NCBI GenBank assembly: GCA_040880405.1
Contig: JBBDIM010000160.1
Coordinates: forward strand, 1 to 16,162
Reading direction: 5' to 3'
DNA from: JBBDIM01 sp040880405
GTDB lineage: Bacteria > Planctomycetota > Planctomycetia > Pirellulales > Pirellulaceae
Length of the DNA stretch: 16,162 nt
In this document: positions 1 through 7,681 of the stretch, piece after piece
How positions within the stretch are numbered: position 1 is the stretch's first letter
Layout: each line of letters starts with the position of its first letter
Translations under genes and position numbers: made by a program
Notes under the pieces: generated by a model
The model's input: the letters and a program-made list of their open reading frames with translations, nothing else
Databases searched by the model: none
Told to the model about the DNA's origin: nothing

Positions 1-498
1 TGCCTGCTGGCTCGCCGGTTGGTCCAGTCGGGGGTAAAGTTCGTTGAGGTCTCGCACAATCTCAACTTTGTGAATGGGACCGGCTGGGATGTTCACAATG
101 ACGGCATCGTTAAGCAGCACCTACTAATCCAGGAGCTTGACCTGGCCCTGACCGCGCTGATCAACGATCTTCGGGCTCACAATCTGTTGGAAAAGACGCT
201 GATTGTTGTCTCGTCTGAATTCGGGCGGCCGGGTGGCTTCGATGGAGGTGGCGGTCGCGGACATCACGGAGCGGCGTTCTCAACGGTATTGGCCGGCGGC
301 GGTTTGCGGACCGGTCAGGTGATTGGGCAGACCGATGAGAAGGCGGAGAAGGCACTGGACCGGAAAGTTTCCGTTCCGGATATGTTCGCCACAATGCTGC
401 ACTCGCTAGGAATCGACCCCCACCACGAATTGTACGACGGAGACCGCCCAGTGCCCGCCACGGACCAAGGGAATCCGATCCGCGAGTTATTCGTCTGA
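1..498 (+). CDS. DUF1501 family protein, C-terminal part (5' end outside window)
   Basis: The reading frame is already open at base 1 and ends with TGA at 496-498, so this is the last ~165 residues of a longer gene. DUF1501 proteins are usually 400-500 residues and are related in fold to sulfatases and alkaline phosphatases. The function of most is not established. Recognisable family landmarks are the 'VKFVEVSHN' strand, 'GWDVHNDG', the strand 'TLIVVSSEFGR' followed by a glycine-rich stretch and 'GRGHHG', 'VLAGGGLRTGQVIG', and the closing 'LGIDP...YDGDRPVP...GNPIRELFV'. Usual members have 'GWDTH' where this one has 'GWDVH'. In planctomycetes these genes commonly sit next to DUF1549/DUF1553 cytochrome-like genes, which would lie to the left. 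The TTG at 19 is only an internal leucine codon, not a start. Family call is firm; function is unknown. Confidence 0.88.
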   Translation, partial: CLLARRLVQSGVKFVEVSHNLNFVNGTGWDVHNDGIVKQHLLIQELDLALTALINDLRAHNLLEKTLIVVSSEFGRPGGFDGGGGRGHHGAAFSTVLAGGGLRTGQVIGQTDEKAEKALDRKVSVPDMFATMLHSLGIDPHHELYDGDRPVPATDQGNPIRELFV

Positions 499-524
499 TC
501 CTGTTTCGCATGGCCAAAATGACC

Positions 525-567
525 ATGGCCGACTTTCACCGCCGGGTGAAAGTCGGCCATTTTTTTT
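525..567 (+). terminator. Rho-independent terminator after the DUF1501 gene
   Basis: A perfect 16-bp stem (525-540 with 545-560) closes on the four-base loop GCCG and runs straight into eight T residues (560-567). It begins 26 bases after the stop codon of the DUF1501 gene. This is a textbook intrinsic terminator on the plus strand and isolates that gene from the dehydrogenase gene downstream. Confidence 0.92.
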
Positions 568-570
568 GTA

Positions 571-796
571 GGAGTTAGGAGGCCAGCGCCGCCATTAACT
601 GTTGCCTGTGGGGAGCTCCAGGGCTGCAAACCGCGACGTGGTAAGAATCAGGTCACATTCAATTATCGTTGTGGGTCGACAGGAAGACACTTGGTTCGGA
701 ATAATGCGGTAAAGCGGATTACGCGCACGTGATTCTCAACCTAAGGTTGGGGGACACGAATTGAACGCATTTTCATGGAAAACGAGAGGTACGAAG
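571..796. other. Intergenic region upstream of isocitrate dehydrogenase
   Basis: This stretch has no convincing gene. It must hold the promoter of the dehydrogenase gene because a strong terminator lies just upstream. A weak -10-like TAATGC occurs near 702-707 with TTGGTT-like sequence before it, but the spacing and match are poor. A small inverted repeat (CAACC-TAA-GGTTG, about 738-750) lies before the gene. I see nothing else that can be supported. Confidence 0.4.
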
Positions 797-1807
797 ATGG
801 CCCATCAGGTGAGCTTGATTTCTGGGGATGGAATCGGTCCGGAGATTACCTATGCCGTGCAGCGAGTGATCAAGGCGGCGGGAGTGGATATCCAGTGGGT
901 CGAGTGCCAGGCCGGCTTGGCGACGTTCGAGAAATATGGCGACCCCCTCCCGCAGCACACTTTGGAGAACATCCGTCAAACCAAGGTGGCCCTGAAGGGG
1001 CCACTCGCGACTGCCAGCGGGAAGGGCTTTCGGAGCGTGAATGTCGCACTCCGAAAAGAACTTCAGCTATACGCCAACTACCGCCCCGCCAGGTCGATTC
1101 AAGGAGTTTGGTCGCGGTTCACGGATGTCGACCTGATCGTCATCCGGGAAAATACCGAGGGGCTCTATAGCGGTTTGGAACACACGGTAATTCCCGGAGT
1201 GGTCGAGAGCCTCCGAGTAATCACCGAAACCGGATCGCGGCGGATTGCCCAGTTTGCTTTCGAGACTGCTCGGCAGCGGAATCGCAAAAAGGTGACCTGT
1301 ATCCATAAGGCGAATATCCTCAAGCTGAGCGATGGCCTGTTTCTGGATACGGTGACGGATGTTGCCCGGCACTATCCGGAAATCGAATTTGACCAGTGCA
1401 TTGTCGATGCCGCCGCGATGAAAATGGTGATGGACCCGCACCAGTTCGACGTGCTGGTAATGGAAAACCTGTTCGGCGATATCCTCTCGGACCTGGCCAG
1501 CGGATTGGTGGGCGGTTTGGGAGTCACGCCTAGTGGGAACTTCGGTAAGGATGCCGCGATCTTTGAAGCGGTCCATGGGACCGCCCCTGATATCGCAGGC
1601 GAGAACCTGGCCAATCCAACCGCCCTGCTGCTAAGCGCGACCATGATGCTACGTCACTTGGGCGAGGATGCCGCAGCGAACCAGATTGAAGCCAGCTTGT
1701 TTGAGGTGCTGCGAGAAGGACGTACCGTCACCGGAGATTTGGGCGGCAACGCGTCGACCACGCAGTTCACTGATGCCGTGATCGCCAAGTGTACGGTTCA
1801 AACCTAG
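797..1807 (+). CDS. NAD-dependent isocitrate dehydrogenase
   Basis: Oxidative decarboxylation of isocitrate to 2-oxoglutarate in the TCA cycle, in the cytoplasm. It is a 336-residue member of the isocitrate/isopropylmalate dehydrogenase family. Substrate specificity: 'GFRSVNVALRK' (S80, N82, R86) is the isocitrate-binding pattern, where isopropylmalate dehydrogenases have a different residue. R96, R117, Y124 in 'RENTEGLYSG', and K171 fit the remaining active site. D204, D228 and D232 (in 'NLFGDILSDLASG') match the metal-binding aspartates and the family signature. Cofactor: 'HGTAPDIAG' puts D265-I266 where NADP enzymes carry Lys-Tyr, indicating NAD, and 'NPTALLLSATMMLRHL' is like the eukaryotic IDH3 type. 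Start: ATG 797 is preceded by GAGAGG (784-789) at good spacing. An in-frame TTG at 761 would add 12 unconserved residues and is less likely. A homoisocitrate or tartrate dehydrogenase is the main alternative but fits less well. Confidence 0.9.
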   Translation: MAHQVSLISGDGIGPEITYAVQRVIKAAGVDIQWVECQAGLATFEKYGDPLPQHTLENIRQTKVALKGPLATASGKGFRSVNVALRKELQLYANYRPARSIQGVWSRFTDVDLIVIRENTEGLYSGLEHTVIPGVVESLRVITETGSRRIAQFAFETARQRNRKKVTCIHKANILKLSDGLFLDTVTDVARHYPEIEFDQCIVDAAAMKMVMDPHQFDVLVMENLFGDILSDLASGLVGGLGVTPSGNFGKDAAIFEAVHGTAPDIAGENLANPTALLLSATMMLRHLGEDAAANQIEASLFEVLREGRTVTGDLGGNASTTQFTDAVIAKCTVQT

Positions 1808-1837
1808 AAGACGGCACAAACGGATAAACATAACAGC

Positions 1838-1880
1838 AAGAGGACCGCGAAACTTCAGGTTTCGCGGTCCTCTTTGTTTT
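1838..1880. terminator. Shared intrinsic terminator between convergent genes
   Basis: A perfect 16-bp stem (1838-1853 with 1859-1874) with loop TTCAG lies between the stop of the isocitrate dehydrogenase gene (1807, plus strand) and the stop of the large propeller gene (1905, minus strand). On the plus strand it is followed by TCTTTGTTTT-type T-rich sequence, so it should work well for the dehydrogenase. The minus-strand tail is less T-rich, so its use by the convergent gene is plausible but weaker. Confidence 0.85.
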
Positions 1881-1904
1881 GCCCTTCGGGTGATCAAGAT
1901 TGGT

Positions 1905-4900
1905 TTACTCCTGAATCACAATCTCCACTCCGCTCAATACCGTTGGCTTGGCTGAACCCTTGCTGGGAGTCAGCTCGATCTTCAGTCGCTCTTCGATTTC
2001 GACGTCCGCGACTTCAATCACCAGCGGTGTCCGATCGCCGCCCGCTTCGGCCGCGATGTCCAGCCCTTGTCGGACGAGCTTTCCCTGAAGAGCGACATCG
2101 AACTGACGTTCACCGGCGGTTTCGTTTTGAGGATCACTGAAAATCAGCCGGACGCGGTACTTTGCCGCTGTCTTCAGCTTCTGGTCGTGTAGGGTGATCT
2201 CCAGTTCCTCAGCACCTTCTACCCCTGAGGCGGCGACCCAAACCAAGTCGTCAGTTGGTGCGTTGAACCTCTGCCCACCAATGTTTACCTGCGAAGAGTG
2301 ATTGCGGAACCAGTTTGATTCACCGGAACGAACCCGAACCTTCACCTCGGGTGAAGGACCACCGACGCTGGGATAGTTAATCCAATAAACCCCTTCGCTA
2401 CTTTGACGATTACCGGGAGCACCGAAATTGACGCCAATTTGGCGGACCCGATCAGCCTTCTCCGGTTTGGGCAGATCGGTCCAGGTCCAGATCTCGACAT
2501 CCGGCATCGAGATAAGGGCCAATGAGGTTTGGTTTTGGTAGGAGCAGGAGCAGGTACGCGTGTAGTCCGGGGCATTCAACACTCCATCCGCTGGAATCAA
2601 GTTCGGAGTGCAGCCCGCCCGGAAACCGCCGAAATTGCCCACGCCGCTGGAGTCTTTCAGATCAAAAAATCCGGCGGCACCAGAGCGGAAGGTGAGTAGG
2701 TTCTCGCAGCCCAGCGCCACGCCGCAGCCATAGCTGCGGGTATGGGTCCACTGCATTTCTTCGCCAGTGATCGGATGCAGCCGCTGCTTGGGCTCACCCG
2801 TTTCGATGGAAAATGCCCCGTGTGAACCGCTAGAAGAGATGATCCAGTCCTCGGCCATGACCAGCGGGCCGGTGTAGCGGTCTCCGCGTTTCCAGGCGAT
2901 CTCGCCGGTGGACGCGTCATGGGCGATGATTTGGCGATTCGTCTCATCGGGCAGCGATTCACGTCCCCCGGTCCGACCTGCTTGGATCAGGACATCGTAC
3001 TTGTCACTGTAGGCCAGCCAGGTCGCGAACACCTCCTCATTCGATTCCCACACCTGTTTGCCGGTAGCCAATTCGAAAGCTTGCATCCGAGGTGGTTCCT
3101 TTAGGTCCTGACCACGCCGCTGCAGATGCTCAATCGCCCCGTTGGAGAGACGGTCAACGACATACAGTCGATCTCCACCGGTCACAATCGCGTTGTGCCG
3201 GAATCCATGCTTTGCAGTCTCGGTCCAAAGGACCTCACCAGTGTGGCGGTTCATTACCACGATATGCTGACTTGAAGTGCGGTTCCAGTTCTTTTGACCG
3301 ATCCGCTCGTCATTGAAAATTTGAGGTTCGGCACCCGCGATCAGATAGTCGCCCTGAATGCCGATGTAGCCCCAGGATGCGTGATTGTCAGGTTTGTCTG
3401 CATCAAATGATGGCAAGCGAAAGGTATCCAGGGTTTCTCCGGTTGCGTTGTCTAGGCGATGGCACTCGTCCTGATAGACAACATAGATGCCATCCTCGGT
3501 CGAGGCGTAATTGCTGCCGATGTAGTTGGCACCGGGCTGATTCTTGATGTAAACGGTGCCGGTGAAGGTATGGTTTTCCGCCTTGTAAGGGAAACCGATA
3601 TCCTCAAACTCACGGACCCATAGTTCCCGGCCGGTGTAAACGCAGCGGCTGCTGAGGGTGTTGACCCCTTCAATGATTAACCGACCACCCACGACCTGTG
3701 GAATGGGGCCCTGAGCGTGCCGCGGCAGGGCATGTTGATTGGTGGGACCGCCAAACCACAGAACCCCAAGCGGCAACTTGACCCGCTTTTCGGTTGAATA
3801 GACCGTATTCGACGAATTCGAATATTGGTGGGTCCACTGTCCGGAATTCGGCAGGGGGCCTTCACGTTTAACGGCCAGCCAGTCTCCCGTGGTTGTTAGT
3901 TTGGCACCATGAAGGTCGGCCGCCGCAAGGGCCTCGTGACGAGCCTCATCTGCGGCCAAAATCGCGGTGCCGCCGTACGGTTTGAGAGACTCGTAGTACC
4001 GCGGCCACTGGTCACCGACCGCGGCTTCAAATCGCTCGATGTCCTCCGAGTAAATCAATTCCGCCATGTACTGAGGGAGTGAGGCGGTTTCAAAATCCGC
4101 CACTCGAATCGCGGCCCGAGTACCGTAAATTCCCATCTCATCCCAGCGGCGACGAAGTTTTTCCGCCTTGGCAGCGTCCTCCTCAATTGCCACCACATGC
4201 AGATCGGAAAGGGCGACAATCGCCTCAGTCAACGCCCCGTCATTCAGACCCAGCACAACGGCATACCCACCTGGCTGATTGGCCGCCGCGAGGATTTGCT
4301 CGGCCTGAGCTTTAACCTCAGGCGATGGGGGAGCAAACTTCTTTTTGGTGGATCCTCCCTGTTTGGTGACTTCCTGATCGGTCGCCTGCCCAAAGCAGTA
4401 TAGTTGGCCCTCTTTGGTGATGACGACAAGTTGACCACTGGCCGCCAACATGCCGCGTATCTCCCCGTCGACCTTGTGTTCCCAGGCAATTTTGCCCTCT
4501 TCACCATCTTGGGGAATGTCAAAGCTAACGATTTCGCCCTCGGGTCCGGTGGCGAAGGCTCGGTTATCCGCTTGGACGCGAACGGTGTTGATTTCCGAGG
4601 GGAGATTAACCTTCCACTTGCCCTTGCCGGAGTATTTTATCTCGGAGGTTTTCTTGCCCCGTTTGTCCGTCTTCTCTTCTTCGGTCGCGATAACTTCGAA
4701 ACCGATTGCTTCGCCTTTGCTGATGCCTATCAACCGGCCGTCGGCCAACACTCCGGCGTTGATGGAGCCGAGTTGCTTGCCATCTTTCAGCCGATACATT
4801 TTGCCATTATTGAAGTAGAGATCTCCCTGCGTGGTGACGTCAAAACCGCCGGAACCCTTTCCGACGGCGGCATGGGAAAACTCGAAGTGCTGGAATTCGC

Positions 4901-5687
4901 CGGTCGTCCTGTCAAAAATCGCCGGGACGGTGAGCCCGCCGGGTACGATCAGCTTCTCGTCGTTGACCGCCAGATAGCCCTGTGGAGCGACGCCGCCAAA
5001 AGCGAGCGCACCCCCATGCTGGTGCAAGTTGTAGATCGATCCACTGCCGCTATTGGTCCAAACCGGTTCACCGCTCTCAGTGTCGATTCCGTGTAAAAAG
5101 GTGCCCATGAAGGGCCAAATGCCTGCCGCGAAATAGACCACGTTATCTGCGATCACGGGGGCACCGCGAGCGGGCCAAGTCGAGATCAGACGTTGGTTGC
5201 CCATCAAGGTTCGCTCGGCCGGGCCCCCTCGGAACTTCCATTTCAACTCGCCCGACTTCGCATCCAAGCAGTAAAGGTAGCCATCATCCGATACCAAATA
5301 AACATTGTCTTCCCAGCAAGCCGGGGCGAAACGAACGGGGCCGTTGGCATAAAACCGCCACAGTTCTTGTCCCGTTTTGATATCCAGCGCGGTCAACGAC
5401 TCACGAGCAGATGACGGCACAAACAGCCTGCCGCCGCTGGCAACCGGTTGGTCGGCCGCGTCGAACTCCAACTTGCCGTGGTAGTCCTGTTCCTGGGGCC
5501 AAGCCGGGGCAGGGGAGGGGAGATGCCGAGTCCATCGGAGCGCCAAGTCCGTCGGAAGTTGGTGGTCCGTCGAGGCAGTCCGCGCCGCGTTGCCGCGCCA
5601 CATCGGCCAATCTTCGGCATTCGTCGGCGAAAGCCCGCAGACGGAGAGACAAACCGCAATCCAGAGGGTTGTTTTTAAACGGGCCAT
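1905..5687 (-). CDS. Exported PQQ-type beta-propeller protein with embedded methyltransferase-like domain and malectin-like C-terminus
   Basis: A 1260-residue protein with a Sec signal peptide (residues 1-24, ending 'TNA') followed by 'EDWPMWRGNAARTAS', the usual opening of planctomycete outer-membrane-assembly-factor-like PQQ propellers. Residues ~80-435 hold repeated 'LDxxTGxxLW'-type blades ('ALDIKTGQELWRF', 'CLDAKSGELKWKF', 'GIDTESGEPVW'). Residues ~455-608 form a Rossmann-like segment resembling a SAM methyltransferase ('AVVLGLNDGALTEAIV' then the acidic 'VVAIEED'), but its glycine motif is degenerate and catalysis is doubtful. Residues ~610-1060 return to propeller repeats ('VMNRHTGEVLWTE', 'FELATGKQVWES'), ending in a Cys-containing 'CSCSYQNQTSLAL' motif. 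Residues ~1170-1258 ('YRVRLIFSDPQ', 'GERQFDVALQGK', 'LKIELTPSKGS', 'LSGVEI') resemble a malectin-type carbohydrate-binding domain. True PQQ binding is not shown; structural or polysaccharide-linked roles are equally possible. GGAG lies five bases before the ATG. Confidence 0.85.
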   Translation of the reverse strand: MARLKTTLWIAVCLSVCGLSPTNAEDWPMWRGNAARTASTDHQLPTDLALRWTRHLPSPAPAWPQEQDYHGKLEFDAADQPVASGGRLFVPSSARESLTALDIKTGQELWRFYANGPVRFAPACWEDNVYLVSDDGYLYCLDAKSGELKWKFRGGPAERTLMGNQRLISTWPARGAPVIADNVVYFAAGIWPFMGTFLHGIDTESGEPVWTNSGSGSIYNLHQHGGALAFGGVAPQGYLAVNDEKLIVPGGLTVPAIFDRTTGEFQHFEFSHAAVGKGSGGFDVTTQGDLYFNNGKMYRLKDGKQLGSINAGVLADGRLIGISKGEAIGFEVIATEEEKTDKRGKKTSEIKYSGKGKWKVNLPSEINTVRVQADNRAFATGPEGEIVSFDIPQDGEEGKIAWEHKVDGEIRGMLAASGQLVVITKEGQLYCFGQATDQEVTKQGGSTKKKFAPPSPEVKAQAEQILAAANQPGGYAVVLGLNDGALTEAIVALSDLHVVAIEEDAAKAEKLRRRWDEMGIYGTRAAIRVADFETASLPQYMAELIYSEDIERFEAAVGDQWPRYYESLKPYGGTAILAADEARHEALAAADLHGAKLTTTGDWLAVKREGPLPNSGQWTHQYSNSSNTVYSTEKRVKLPLGVLWFGGPTNQHALPRHAQGPIPQVVGGRLIIEGVNTLSSRCVYTGRELWVREFEDIGFPYKAENHTFTGTVYIKNQPGANYIGSNYASTEDGIYVVYQDECHRLDNATGETLDTFRLPSFDADKPDNHASWGYIGIQGDYLIAGAEPQIFNDERIGQKNWNRTSSQHIVVMNRHTGEVLWTETAKHGFRHNAIVTGGDRLYVVDRLSNGAIEHLQRRGQDLKEPPRMQAFELATGKQVWESNEEVFATWLAYSDKYDVLIQAGRTGGRESLPDETNRQIIAHDASTGEIAWKRGDRYTGPLVMAEDWIISSSGSHGAFSIETGEPKQRLHPITGEEMQWTHTRSYGCGVALGCENLLTFRSGAAGFFDLKDSSGVGNFGGFRAGCTPNLIPADGVLNAPDYTRTCSCSYQNQTSLALISMPDVEIWTWTDLPKPEKADRVRQIGVNFGAPGNRQSSEGVYWINYPSVGGPSPEVKVRVRSGESNWFRNHSSQVNIGGQRFNAPTDDLVWVAASGVEGAEELEITLHDQKLKTAAKYRVRLIFSDPQNETAGERQFDVALQGKLVRQGLDIAAEAGGDRTPLVIEVADVEIEERLKIELTPSKGSAKPTVLSGVEIVIQE

Positions 5688-5916
5688 GGTATCTCCACAG
5701 GGGATCGGTAGGGAGCGTCAATCATCTCGCGAAGTGGGTAAATGGAAAGCCTGCGAGCACGAGCGAATTTGACCAAAGAGTTAGGTTTTATCGGATGTAG
5801 TAGAGTCTATCGAAAACCGAGCGTTGGGTCACGCCAAAGCGCCGAACTATCTCCGAAACTTCATCCCCTCTTTACGCTGACGTTTCTGGCACGCGTGGAA
5901 GTCGCCAGCACAGTGG
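5688..5916. other. Intergenic region with likely promoter of the propeller gene
   Basis: No convincing gene. The minus-strand promoter of the propeller gene should be here. The best but weak candidate read on the minus strand is TTTCGA, 17 bases, GATAAA (around 5788-5816). No strong hairpin was found after the stop of the SASA gene at 5917. Confidence 0.3.
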
Positions 5917-6741
5917 CTACTCAGAAATCAGCTTTTGATAGGCGGCCGCGTAACGCTTTCCCAGCTCACGATAGGATGCGGCGTCGAAATGGACGCGGTC
6001 TCCCTTGTCCGTCAGGCCGTGCGAAGGGACAAAGGCCGTGTGGGGCATCTTGGTTGGTAGAGTTTTCAGGGCGAGGTTGACCATCTTGCGCCCGTCCGAT
6101 TCCGGCTTGTCCTTGAAATGACCCAATTCACCCACCACGACCGGCAGGTTGGGCTGTTTCAGGACCTCTCGGAATCGCGCGATCACCGCGTGCAATTTCT
6201 CTTCGTAGGCAGCGCTATTCGCGGCAGATCCGTCCGACTCGCCTTGATGCCATAGCACACCCTTCCATACACCGTCGTCAATGACTTGCTCTAGCCGCTT
6301 CACACAGTCGTCCCAGGGATAGGTTGGCGGTTGCGAGTGAAATCCGCCGGGTGCCCAGGCGTCAATCGATGATCCACCAACCGCGCAGGGAATGAGCCCG
6401 ATCGTGACGTCGGGATCGGCTTCGGCCATGATCTGCCCGAACGTCTTGCCAAGTCCCACTCCCACGACTTTCGGCTTATCGAAGTGCAGTGGATCGACCG
6501 CCGGCCCCCATTTTCCTTCTTCGTTTAGGGCTAAGACGCGCGGATGGGGTGTGCGGTCCTCTTCCTCAACACGACCCCGACCCGCCATATTCGACTGCCC
6601 AGCCAGAACGTAAAGATGGAATTTTTCAGGGGAGGGAAGGTCCACTTGCTCTTCGGCCCAAATGGAAATCGGCAGTGAAAAGATAATTCCTACCGCGACA
6701 ATGAACATGCGGGCAGGCATAGAAACGAGGGTAAGTGTCAT
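5917..6741 (-). CDS. Secreted sialate-O-acetylesterase-like (SASA/DUF303) SGNH esterase
   Basis: Probable extracytoplasmic carbohydrate O-acetylesterase (carbohydrate esterase family 6-like), 274 residues. An N-terminal hydrophobic segment (residues ~11-28, 'MFIVAVGIIFSLPISIWA') is a signal peptide. Catalytic landmarks are in family order: 'LAGQSNMAGRG' with nucleophile S50, 'AVGGSSIDAW' (122-128), 'WHQGESDG' (164-171), and the acid-His pair in 'DRVHFDAASY' (D248, H251). The exact sugar substrate cannot be told; family members remove acetyl groups from xylan, sialic acids or other polysaccharides. Start choice: ATG at 6741 has GAGG seven to ten bases upstream. The longer frame begins with a TTG at 6771 that falls in the T-rich tail of a hairpin and is rejected. 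The neighbour upstream on the same strand is another SGNH hydrolase, so deacetylation of a common substrate is an inference. Confidence 0.85.
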   Translation of the reverse strand: MTLTLVSMPARMFIVAVGIIFSLPISIWAEEQVDLPSPEKFHLYVLAGQSNMAGRGRVEEEDRTPHPRVLALNEEGKWGPAVDPLHFDKPKVVGVGLGKTFGQIMAEADPDVTIGLIPCAVGGSSIDAWAPGGFHSQPPTYPWDDCVKRLEQVIDDGVWKGVLWHQGESDGSAANSAAYEEKLHAVIARFREVLKQPNLPVVVGELGHFKDKPESDGRKMVNLALKTLPTKMPHTAFVPSHGLTDKGDRVHFDAASYRELGKRYAAAYQKLISE

Positions 6742-6763
6742 GGTTGGCCTCAGATTTAATGGG

Positions 6764-6801
6764 AAACGCAAAACGGATCGGGCCCGTGAGACCCGATCCG
6801 T
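6764..6801 (-). terminator. Probable intrinsic terminator between the two esterase genes
   Basis: A perfect 10-bp stem (6773-6782 with 6792-6801) with a nine-base loop, followed on the minus strand by TTTGCGTTT. It lies between the stop of the SGNH hydrolase (6839) and the ATG of the SASA esterase (6741), so the two genes may be transcribed separately. It could also act as a structured leader of the esterase mRNA. Confidence 0.6.
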
Positions 6802-6838
6802 CGGAAATTAAGTAGTAGATCGCGTGGTCCGATGCGTC

Positions 6839-7597
6839 TTACTTCGTTTCCGGGGCGGCAACGGGTTCGTCTCCCAGCAGTTTGGCGACGTTGGACTCAA
6901 TCGACTGAGCCCAGGTCCAGTAGGCTGCGGGAGTAAGATGCAAGAGATCCGGCATCACGTCTTTGGAAAGGGTTCCCTTATCGTCCAGGAAAGCGGAACC
7001 GATGTCTTGGTAGGTTACCCCTTCTCGCTCGCCCAACTTGGCGATGATCTGGTTCACTTTTGCGTTCTTCTGCCGCAGCGGGTCTTCGACAGTCGCACCT
7101 CGGGGGAAGATCGCCAGCAGAAGGATTTTGGTTTCCGGCAGGCGTTTTTGGAGATAGTTAACGATCTCCGTCACCCCTTCGGCGGTCTCTTCTGGTTTGT
7201 TGTCACGCGCGTTGTTGGTCCCGATCATAATTACGGCCAACTTGGGGGTGATTCCATCGAGATTGCCGTTTTGCAGCCGCCACAACACGTGTTGCGTGCG
7301 ATCTCCGCCGATACCGGCGTTGATTGCTTTGCGATGGCCGTAGTGATGAGTCCAGGCGGCCTTGCCGGGGCCGCTCCAGGCGTCGGTAATGGAATCGCCG
7401 ATTAAGATCAAATCGACATCCCCTTCAGCCGCTTTGACCGCTTCGTTAATCTTCATGTGCCGATTGTTGACCCAGTTCGCGTCCCGAGGGACCGGCAGGG
7501 TCGCCGTGTTTTGGGCGGTGGCCACACCGACCAGTGACAACAGGCAGCCGCCGATCATGGCCAGCGTAAGAGTCCGAATTCGAGAGCTGTTTTTCAT
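6839..7597 (-). CDS. Secreted SGNH/GDSL hydrolase (acetylesterase / PAF-acetylhydrolase-like)
   Basis: A 252-residue exported esterase with signal peptide residues 1-28 ('LTLAMIGGCLLSLVGVATAQ'). SGNH blocks are all visible: block I 'LILIGDSITDAW' (nucleophile S69), block II 'NAGIGGDRTQHVLWRL' (G98), block III 'IMIGTNNARD' (N128), block V 'DLLHLTPAAY' (D217, H220). The 'WVNNRHMKINEAVKA' opening and the 'GGDRTQHVLWRL' stretch resemble the PAF-acetylhydrolase beta/gamma-like branch common in planctomycetes. Substrate unknown; an acetylated or acylated sugar is likely. Start: ATG 7597 places the signal peptide at the N-terminus, although no strong Shine-Dalgarno is present. The upstream in-frame extension to 7681 is Pro-rich, has no leader character and is rejected. 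It follows the metallophosphatase gene (stop at 7682) after an 84-base gap on the same strand, so co-transcription is possible. Confidence 0.85.
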   Translation of the reverse strand: MKNSSRIRTLTLAMIGGCLLSLVGVATAQNTATLPVPRDANWVNNRHMKINEAVKAAEGDVDLILIGDSITDAWSGPGKAAWTHHYGHRKAINAGIGGDRTQHVLWRLQNGNLDGITPKLAVIMIGTNNARDNKPEETAEGVTEIVNYLQKRLPETKILLLAIFPRGATVEDPLRQKNAKVNQIIAKLGEREGVTYQDIGSAFLDDKGTLSKDVMPDLLHLTPAAYWTWAQSIESNVAKLLGDEPVAAPETK

Positions 7598-7681
7598 CAA
7601 GAGAACTTTCAAACATGGTGGGAAAGGAAAAGGTGCGGCCATACGGTGTGCGCCGCCTGGAAAATCGTAAGCCTGGGGCAA

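Noticed and set aside
738..750. Small inverted repeat CAACC-TAA-GGTTG before the isocitrate dehydrogenase gene
   Set aside because: A 5-bp stem is too short to distinguish from chance and has no associated element.
797..1807. 3-isopropylmalate dehydrogenase
   Set aside because: The substrate loop 'GFRSVNVALRK' and the 'ENTEGLYSGLEH' segment are isocitrate dehydrogenase-like, and no leu genes are nearby.
4404..5096. 230-codon open frame on the plus strand inside the large propeller gene
   Set aside because: It is antisense to a continuous 1260-residue homologous protein, has no ribosome binding site and shows no recognisable domain.
6824..7405. 193-codon plus-strand frame opposite the SGNH hydrolase gene
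   Set aside because: Antisense to a gene with all SGNH blocks present; the predicted protein has no recognisable features.
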